In this document: positions 1 to 7,700 of the stretch, piece after piece | Position numbering within the stretch: position 1 is the stretch's first letter | How the letters are laid out: each line of letters begins with the position of its first letter | From: Clostridia bacterium | GTDB lineage: Bacteria > Bacillota > Clostridia > Lachnospirales > Anaerotignaceae | Direction: 5' to 3' | Length of the DNA: 7,816 nucleotides | Assembly (NCBI GenBank): GCA_900757025.1 | Contig: CAAEMG010000044.1 | Coordinates: 1 to 7,816, forward strand | The notes under the pieces: model-generated | What the model was told of the DNA's origin: nothing | Seen by the model: only the letters and a program-made list of their open reading frames with translations | Database searches by the model: none | Made by a program: the position numbers and the translations under genes

Positions 1-15
1 AAAATAAAATTAAAT

Positions 16-69
16 AATATTAAATTCTGTTTTAATATTCATTACATATTTTTTATGTTAAAATGTAAT
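16..69. repeat. Two adjacent AT-rich inverted repeats
   Basis: Bases 16-24 (AATATTAAA) are a perfect inverted repeat of 31-39 (TTTAATATT) around a 6-base spacer. Immediately after, 41-47 (ATTACAT) pairs with 63-69 (ATGTAAT), and a T-rich stretch follows at 71-82. The second could be a weak terminator for a gene lying to the left of the window, and the first could be an operator-like palindrome. In such AT-rich DNA both may be chance, so function is unproven. Confidence 0.35.
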
Positions 70-110
70 AATTTTTATTTTCAACATTTTTTTCAACAAA
101 AATCATACGT

Positions 111-139
111 TTGACTAAAAAATATATCAGTGATAAACT
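111..139 (+). promoter_or_regulatory. Candidate sigma-A promoter for the LysM-esterase gene
   Basis: TTGACT at 111-116 matches the -35 consensus at five of six bases. After a 17-base spacer comes TAAACT at 134-139, which matches the -10 consensus at four of six. A TG one base upstream of the -10 (131-132) gives an extended -10 form. Transcription from here would leave a 5' leader of roughly 90 bases. Alternatives exist in this AT-rich stretch, for example TATAAT at 201-206 with no good -35, so this is the best candidate and not a certain site. Confidence 0.45.
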
Positions 140-192
140 ATTTATTAATATTTGATATGTACTTTTACAGTATATATCTTATAAATTTATAC

Positions 193-212
193 GGCTTTTT
201 TATAATAAAGCC
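193..212 (+). other. Small stem-loop in the 5' leader, just before the RBS
   Basis: GGCTTT (193-198) pairs with AAAGCC (207-212) around an 8-base loop, ending ten bases before the Shine-Dalgarno sequence. It is followed by ACAAAAATT and not by a T-run, so it is not a terminator. It might affect mRNA stability or ribosome access, or it may be incidental. Confidence 0.25.
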
Positions 213-222
213 ACAAAAATTC

Positions 223-230
223 AGGAGGGG
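223..230 (+). promoter_or_regulatory. Strong ribosome binding site fixing the start at 238
   Basis: AGGAGGGG lies seven bases upstream of the ATG at 238-240, a near-perfect Shine-Dalgarno sequence at ideal spacing. It decides the start codon. The frame is open in-frame back to a GTG at 130, but that codon has no such site, and the signal peptide begins cleanly at 238. Confidence 0.93.
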
Positions 231-237
231 ATTTAAT

Positions 238-1617
238 ATGAACAAATTAAAAAAAGCAGCAGCTTTAACTCTTGCCTCTGCAATGGTTTTAAGCACAGCA
301 CAGATGGCTCTTGCAGGCAGCTACACAGTTGTTAAGGGCGACAATCTTTGGAAAATTTCCAAAAAATTTGACACCACATGGCAGAAACTTGCCGACATAA
401 ACAAGCTTGCAAACCCAAATCTTATTTTCCCAAATCAGGTTCTTCAGGTTCCGGATAAAGCTGTGGCAACCACACCTGTTAAAACACCTGTTAAAACACC
501 TGCTCCGGCTCCAACACCTGCTCCGGTTAAGACAGAAACAAAGGCTGAAGATGCTGTAGCTCTTACAAATCTTTCAATAGTTACTGCTGTTCAGGACGGA
601 AAAGACATTACTTTTGACGCAGCTACAACAGATTATACATTTAACGTACAGAGCGACTGCTACGGAGTTAAAATTACAGCAACAGCTCCGGAAGGCGCAG
701 CTCTTAAAATTAACGGCGAGGAAGCTGTTTCCGGCGAAGGCAAAATAGTTGCTATAGACGGAAGCTATGAAAACTATGACAAAGTTCTTGAAACTCCTAT
801 CGAAATAGTTGTTTCAAAAGGTGAAGAAAGCAAAAAATATACAATCAATGTAGTTCGTGACTGTGATACAGATACATATGCTCTCTTCAAGGCTCTTGAA
901 TACAAAGACGAAGAAACAGGCGAAACAATTCCTTATGAGCTTTATGTTCCTTCCGACTATGACGCAACAAAATCTTATCCTATAGTATTTGCTCTTCACG
1001 GTTCAGGTCAGAGAGCTCAAAGCGTAGACATGGTTCTTAAAAGATACCAGATGGCTACAGTATGGGCTAAAGATTCTGAAAAAGGTCATAACCAGTGCAT
1101 AATTCTTGCTCCTCAGTGTGCTACAAAAGATGCAAACGAAAACTGGACAACTCTTCAGAAATGCAGAAACGGCGAAGCAGACAACGCATTTGAAGCTATG
1201 CCAAAACTTAACGCAGCATATAACCTTCTTCTTAAAGTTATGGATGAATATTCCGTAGACAAAAACAAAGTTTACATGACAGGTCTTTCAGCCGGTGGAT
1301 TCGCAACATACACACTTGCTATTGCTCACCCTGAAACATTTGCAGCTATCGCTCCCGATGCAGCAGGTGCCGACCCTACAAAGGTATCAGTTCTTAAAGA
1401 TATTCCTATGTGGATTTTCCATGCAGCAGATGACCCTACAGTTAAACCAGACGAATATCTCTACCCTACACTTGAAGCTCTTGATAAAGCAGGCGTAGAA
1501 TATAAATCAACAATTTACAAACCTGGCACAGTATTTGGTTCATCAGCTCATTTCTCATGGGTTCCTATGTATGCAACTCAGGAATTTAGAGACTGGATGT
1601 TTGCTCAGAGCAAATAA
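238..1617 (+). CDS. Secreted LysM / cadherin-like / alpha-beta-hydrolase esterase
   Basis: A 459-residue exported serine esterase predicted to be held on the cell wall; its substrate is unknown. Residues 1-26 are a signal peptide (KKAAALTLAS core, likely cleavage after ALA). Residues 28-72 are one LysM domain (YTVVKGDNLWKIS start, PNQVLQVP end), a fold that binds N-acetylglucosamine-containing glycan. A Pro/Thr/Lys linker spans about 78-100. Residues 108-208 resemble the cadherin-like beta-sandwich family (TDYTFNV near the start, KKYTINVVR at the end). Residues 217-459 are an alpha/beta hydrolase of the COG4099 'predicted peptidase' / CE1-like type: oxyanion motif HGSG (254-257), APQC (291-294), nucleophile elbow GLSAGG with Ser351, likely acid Asp399 in HAADDPTV, and His438 in SSAHFSW. 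All three catalytic residues are present, so it should be active. Related enzymes include feruloyl and acetyl esterases; peptidase activity is less likely. It is monocistronic, with its own promoter candidate and terminator. Confidence 0.9.
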   Translation: MNKLKKAAALTLASAMVLSTAQMALAGSYTVVKGDNLWKISKKFDTTWQKLADINKLANPNLIFPNQVLQVPDKAVATTPVKTPVKTPAPAPTPAPVKTETKAEDAVALTNLSIVTAVQDGKDITFDAATTDYTFNVQSDCYGVKITATAPEGAALKINGEEAVSGEGKIVAIDGSYENYDKVLETPIEIVVSKGEESKKYTINVVRDCDTDTYALFKALEYKDEETGETIPYELYVPSDYDATKSYPIVFALHGSGQRAQSVDMVLKRYQMATVWAKDSEKGHNQCIILAPQCATKDANENWTTLQKCRNGEADNAFEAMPKLNAAYNLLLKVMDEYSVDKNKVYMTGLSAGGFATYTLAIAHPETFAAIAPDAAGADPTKVSVLKDIPMWIFHAADDPTVKPDEYLYPTLEALDKAGVEYKSTIYKPGTVFGSSAHFSWVPMYATQEFRDWMFAQSK

Positions 1618-1644
1618 TTAAATAAAATATTTCCCTATAAGGGC

Positions 1645-1680
1645 AAAGGACTGTATTTTTTATAGATACAGTCCTTTTTT
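1645..1680 (+). terminator. Intrinsic terminator of the LysM-esterase gene
   Basis: A 12-bp perfect stem (1645-1656 with 1666-1677, core AAAGGACTGTAT) with a 9-base loop runs into a T-run ending at 1680. It lies 28 bases after the TAA stop. Read on the minus strand, the stem is followed by GCCC and no U-tract, so it acts for the plus-strand gene. Confidence 0.88.
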
Positions 1681-1712
1681 CAGCTTCATATAATATTTTT
1701 TGCTTTTCCCAC

Positions 1713-1749
1713 AAAAAAGAAGCATAAGCTTATATGCCTATGCCTCTTT
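1713..1749 (-). terminator. Intrinsic terminator of the giant adhesin gene
   Basis: On the minus strand AAAGAGGCATA (1749-1739) pairs with TATGCTTCTTT (1726-1716) around a 12-base loop, and six T residues end at 1713. The stem has one G-U wobble in minus-strand RNA (bases 1744/1721). The same position is an A-C mismatch in plus-strand RNA, so the hairpin is better formed in the minus direction. It begins six bases after the stop codon of the adhesin. Confidence 0.87.
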
Positions 1750-1754
1750 TAATA

Positions 1755-4700
1755 TTACTTTTCTTCTTTTTGTTTAATTTTAAGTGTTTTAAACAATCCG
1801 AAAATTGCCGCAGCCATTAATACAATATAGCTCCATACACTGTTTGAATCGTTTGTATAAGGTGCAGAAGAATTATCTTCGGCTTTATCTTTTGGTACAA
1901 GATGATATTTGCCGTTATCATATTCAACTTTCCAGTTATTATAGCCTTCAAACATAGGAACAAGAAAATCATCAATAACAACATATCCGTCCGGAATTTC
2001 TTCTGCCGAATCTCCATTTCCTCCATGCCAAGGAATTAAAGGAATTTCCGAAGGGTCTATAGGTAGAGTAGGCTCTGTAGGTCTTGATGGTTCTGTAGAA
2101 TCCGAAGGTGTTGACGGTTTCGTTGGAGTCGTTGGTTCCGTTGGAGTCGTTGGCTCCGTTGGAGTTGTCGGTTCCGTTGGAGTTGTCGGCTCTGTAGGTT
2201 TTGTTGGGTCTGTAGGAATTGTCGGTTCTGTAGGTTTTGTCGGGTCTGTAGGTTTTGTCGGGTCTGTAGGTTTTACAGGTGTTATTGGCGTAACGGCTTT
2301 TTCTCTGTTATTTACAAATTCGGCTTCTGCCGTTTCGCCACCTTCAATAACTCCGGCTGTTCCAGTTGAAATTGTTTTATATCCGTCACTGTCGGCATCA
2401 AGCTCTGTAACGGTATATTTTATTCCGGAAGGTATTCCGTATGCACTTTTGCTTTCACCGTTTTTAAGTTTAAATTCGGCTTTACCGTTTACAAAAGTCA
2501 TATCGCCGTAAACAGCATTAAATTTTGCACTGAGAACAACTTCAAAATTAAATTCTCTGTCCTTTTCTCCGTCATTTCCCGTTACTTTTTTTGATACTTT
2601 AAGATTTCCGACAGTCGAACCGGAAGGCACACCACCCGATTTATTTCGGTAGTTTTCAAACTCAGCTGTTTCAGTTGCGCCTACTGCAATAATTCCGGCT
2701 TCTCCTTTTGCTTTAACCGTATATCCGTCATTTTTAGCATCTTCACTTTCCGAAACTGTATATTCAAATCCGGCAGGTATTCCGCTTAAAAGTTTGCTTT
2801 CGCCGTCTTTAAGGCTGAATACTGTCTTTCCGTTTGTAAAGTCGCCATTTGTAAAAGCTGAACTTTCAATTCCGGTAATTGAATTTCCGTTAAGAATAAC
2901 AGTAAATTCAAATTTTCTGTCTTTTTCGCCTTTATTTCCTTTTACGATTTTAGAAACTTTTAAAGCACCTTTTTCAACATTGGTAACAGTTCCGCCGTTA
3001 TAGGCTCTGTCTGTATCAGAATACATTGTGTCATAGCCTTCCAGTGTTTCTTCTGTTACCCAGTATGTATACTGTCTGCCTTCGCTGTCATATCTTTCAA
3101 TATTATCAAAAGTATACTGCCAGCTGTTTTCATTTTTAATTATGTTTGGTTCAGCCGAAACTGTTTCTTCGTTTCCGCCGTTTACTTTTCTGTGGAGAAT
3201 AATAACAATATTTTTGTGATTGCTATTTGTATCCGACCATAATTTTTCAAATGAAAAACTTGTTTTTCCTGTTATTGTGTTGGTTATTGTTCCTCCGTTT
3301 GAAGCATAACCGTCTGAGCTTACATAGCCTTCAACAGGAATTTCTTTCACTCTATACTGATACATATTTCCGTTTGTATCATATTTTGAAAGCTTTCTGT
3401 ATGTATATGTCCATACGCTGCCATTTTTTTCAGGCAAAGGTGTCTGCACATCTGTAACAACCCAGTCGCCCTCTCCCAGCTTGCTTTCAAGCTGAAGTTT
3501 TATTGATGGACGGTTCTGGCTTTCTTCATCACGCCATACTTTCTTTACCGAAACATCAATATTTTCAACATTGTAAACTGTCTGGCTGAATTTTGAATTT
3601 GCCTTTTGAACATCTGAATATTTAGCATTAAAACCTTCTGTTTCGGATATTTCTTTAACAAAATATTTATATTCACGTCCATACTTATCGCATAACGGAA
3701 TTTCCGTAAATGTTGTGTTCCAGCCTGCTTCGCTGCTAAGCTGTGCCGTTCTGCCTTCCAGAAGCTCTTCATTTTCCCCATCAAGCTGTCGGTAAAGCTG
3801 AACTGTTACAGGCGCATGATTTAACTGTTCTGTTTCAATCCAGTTCTTTGTAACTGTAAGAGATGTTTTAGGAACATTAATTATCATGTAGAGAGGATAT
3901 TCAGAACCTCCATCTGTTTTTGTAAGCAAATCTGTTGAAGAAATTATCCAGCCGTCTGTTGCCGATGTTTCAATAACTCTGTATTCAACATATTTTCCGT
4001 TTACCTGTTCCGGAAGATCTGTCCATTTATATTTCCATGGTGCATATTCTCCAAAAGAACCTATTGAAGAATCTGTATTGCCGTCAAGCACTGCCGATTG
4101 GACTTTTGTCCAGTTTTCAGTTCCTTTTGCAGCACGCTGAAGTTCAAATGTTATTTTCGTGCCTGTAGGTGCTGTTCCTCTCCAAACTTTTTCGGCATAT
4201 ATAACAGATGAATCTGTAGGCTGTGGTTTGTCGGGTACAGGTGTTGGCGGTTTAATTGTAGGAAGTACATTTCTTACGGTTGTGGCAGTTGGATATGTTA
4301 CTTTGTAATCTGCTCCGCCTGCAAAAGAGCTTCCTTCATCAATAGTATCATTTGCATCTGAAGAACCGTTTTTAAGCTCTCTTATTCTGTAATCATATTC
4401 TCCCGAAAGAGCATAGAATTTTGCCTCCCAATTATTTGCGTTAGAAAGCGTAACAACAAAAGGCTTATTTTTAACAGTATATGGCTGCCACTGTGCATTT
4501 TCGTCATCTGCGTTTCTGCACTGAAGAACAACATTTACACTGTCTGTTCTTGTTTTATATGCGTTTCCGTTATCTTCCCAAACCTTGCTTATAGTCAAAT
4601 CTTTAAGGCTTGTTGTGTTTATAATATCTGTTTTTGTTCCGTTAGGGAACTTTGTAGCGGCACTTTTTATAAGGCCTTTGTTTTCAACCGAATAGCTGCT

Positions 4701-7700
4701 GTCTTTGGAAACCGTAAGTTTCTGTTCAACATTTTTATACTTAACGGCTGTTTCAACATATCTGTAACTGATATTTTTATAGTTTTCGCCATAACCCATA
4801 GAAAACGGAAGTTTATGTATAGGTTCATTTTTCCAAACAGGCGAATTTATTCTTGCCGTAATGGAAGGTGAGAAAATCTGCTTTTCACTTCTCTTATTAT
4901 AGTCGACAACTGCTTTCTTCTGTTCTGCTGTGAAAAGCTCGTCAGCATTCTGCCAGTTTCCTCCGTCAACTTTTGCCTGAAGTTTAAACTGAACCGTAAT
5001 ATCATATCCCAGATAATCAGGCGTCTGAGTTGTTATGTCAACTCCGTTTTCTGTTTTCCAAACCTTATCAAAATCGGCACTCCTTAAAGAATTGTTGTTT
5101 ATAGAGGCAACAAGATTTCCCGATTTATCGGCTTTAAATGTAACCTTTCCGTTTCCTGTTGCACCATAGCCTTTTGGCTTTTCTTCCTGAATTGTATATG
5201 TCCAAAGTGTTCCGTTTGGTGCATATTTATCAAGATTTTTATATGTATATGTCCATGTATTTCCGTTAAAAGCTTTTTCGATACTTTCTTCCGGAACCGA
5301 AACCGCTTCCTCCGCAATGTTGTTGCCCTGTCCGCCCGGCTGGGAAGCCGCACTTCTTCTTAAAACAAGATTAAACTTATCGCTGTCCGGTCTTGAGCCG
5401 AAAACATTATTAAAGTCTATCCATGTTTTTGTAAATTTAAGAGTAACCTTATCCCTCTGCGGTTCATCTGTTCTGCTGTTTACAAATGTTGCGGAAACTG
5501 CATTGCTGTCTGCCGAGGCAGTAAGACCTTCTATTTTAAGAACTTCTTTATTTTCCTCTTTTTCAACATCTGCTTTTTCGCTTTCTCCCTTTACTGCCCA
5601 TGTTTCAAAGTTTTCAAGGAAGCCTGTTTTTATTTCTTCAACGCTGTAGATATATTCATTTCCATTTGGAGCATAAATATCAACATTATCAAAAGAAACA
5701 TATCCCGTTATATCATCGCTTTGGGTATTTTCATATATTTCCTTTACCTTTGCTGATGTTAAAACATTATATTTTTCGCCAAAAACACTGTCTGCCTTTA
5801 CAGAGCCGTCATTTGTTTTATAACTTCTCGTAAGTTTAAATTTAACAGCAGGATAAATTCTCTTTCCGTCTATGCCGACAGGAAGAGTCATTATTTTTTT
5901 AACTTTTATACTTCCCTTAGGGCTGTCATATGTGTTTGTAACAATATGGCTGAGGTTTTCTCCCAAAGCAGTTTTATAAACATCTTTTCCGTTTTGTCCC
6001 TGCAAAAGCTCGCTGCCGTCTGAACCGTTTACATTTATTTCTCGCAGTTTATATATATATCTTCTTCCGCTTTCATCGTATCGTGGAAGAAGTTTTCCAT
6101 GGTCTGGGCTAATATCATTTGCATCAATATAATTTTTTCCGTCATAAAGATACTCGCCCATTTTGTCTATTGTAAACTTATATGTTCCATCGCTGTTTTT
6201 ATTTGCCCACTTTGTAACTTTAAGAGTTGAAACCTGTTCTTTATCAAGCTTATCGCCCAAATATCTGTCCAGAACAAATGTTGCACTCGGAATGTCATCG
6301 ACAGACCAATAGGAAGGAAGTGATTTCCAAATTTTACTGCCCACAATTTTAACTTTTTTGTCAAGAGAGTTTGTAAATGTTCCGCCTTCTACAAGTGCAT
6401 ATTTTCCTATACTTCTTGCTCCATCCCATAGTGGGTCTATAATAACATTTTCATCATTTTGTGAATATGGGTTTCCGTCTATATCGGCATAAGATGTTCC
6501 TATAGGCGTAAGCACTCCGTCTTTGTATACAGAATATTTAGCTGTAGTATAATCAAAGTTTGAAACATCTATAACCGTAGCCTCTACCGCATAATATTTT
6601 ATTTCATATCCATAGCTGTCATACCTTGGAAGATTATATATTGTTGCGGTATAGTGGTATCTGCTCAGTTCATCTCTTTCGTTTTCTTCTGTCATTTCTG
6701 CCTGTTTCCAGCTATACTGGGCAACAAACTTCGATGTAGGAAGGAAAGAACCGTCAGAGTTTCTGTTTCTGCTGAGAATAAGCAGATGAATGTCAGGTCT
6801 TGTTCCGTTATTATAGGAATATTCGTCCTGCCATATTTTATGCCACGTTACATTTTTTGTTTCACTTCTATAGTTTTGTATTCCTATAAACTGTCTGTCG
6901 TTTAAGTTTACCTCGCTTGCCTCTTCCGTATCCAAAGCCACAGTATAGCTTTCTGAAGAAGTATTTGCATATTCCGCCCATATATCGGCAAGTTTAACTG
7001 TTTTTCCGTCTATTTCGGCACTTATGGAATTAAACAAATCAGAGCTTATTTTCTGATATGTGTTTCCTGTTTTAACTACCCATTGTTCTGTAACAGAATA
7101 GCCTACTATTTCCCCGTTAATATCATATTTAGGAAGATTATAGAAAACAAAGTTTTGAGTTCTGTTTGAATGATTTTCACTGTCTGCTTCAATATTTATA
7201 GGCTGAACGGCTGATTTTGTTGTTGTTTTGTCGGTTACGCCGTCTGCACCGCCGAATATTTCAACATCATCTCCGCCTATGTTTGCCACATCTGCACCGT
7301 CTGTGTGCGTTATTTTGTATGTGTCTTTAGGCGATTTAAAATCAAGCCACATAGCAAGGGCAACCGGATTTTCGGCTGTCTGATTATAAGCATCTATAAC
7401 GGCTTTCATCTGTGTACGAAGATGTCCATCGCCGTCATTCCAAGTCTTTCTTGCATCTATATTGATGTTTCCAAGCCTGTTGTTTGAAACTATATAAAGT
7501 TTATTGCCGTTCAAATCGGTTTTTCCGTATCTAACCTGATAACGATGATGGTCTGTTGAAACTTCTTCCTCGGTAATGGAATCCCCTTCATAAGACGGCT
7601 TCGTAACAACCTGCTCGCTTCCGTCAAGCTCCGATACTTTATGCTCACCGTTTTCGCCAAGTGATGTTTCCAGAATATATACTTCATCAGGGTCATTTTG

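Noticed and set aside
130..237. In-frame extension of the esterase to a GTG at base 130.
   Set aside because: It has no ribosome binding site, overlaps the best promoter candidate, and would put 36 residues before a clean signal peptide. The AGGAGGGG site at 223-230 points to the ATG at 238.
1791..1838. C-terminal hydrophobic segment as part of a multi-pass membrane protein.
   Set aside because: There is only one such segment, at the extreme C-terminus, followed by a short Lys-rich tail, which fits an anchoring signal and not a channel or transporter.
2122..2265. Regularly spaced repeats that might suggest a CRISPR array.
   Set aside because: The units are contiguous 18-base repeats with no spacers, and they encode the Pro-Thr linker in frame.
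5317..5649. A 110-codon open frame on the plus strand, antisense to the adhesin.
   Set aside because: It is Leu/Ser/Phe-rich with no recognisable domain, as expected from reading the reverse of a coding strand, and it lies wholly inside the well-supported adhesin gene.
5848..5865. RIYPAV (residues 652-657) as a pilin motif for sortase-linked polymerisation.
   Set aside because: Pilin motifs usually read like VYPKN with a lysine right after the proline. Here Ala follows the Pro and the segment is an ordinary strand of domain 5. No other pilin motif is visible, so pilus polymerisation is not supported.
1755..7514. Treating TTG at 7512-7514 as the start of the large adhesin.
   Set aside because: The frame is open for another 100 codons to the window edge and these encode part of a Cna-B-like domain; no signal peptide follows the TTG.
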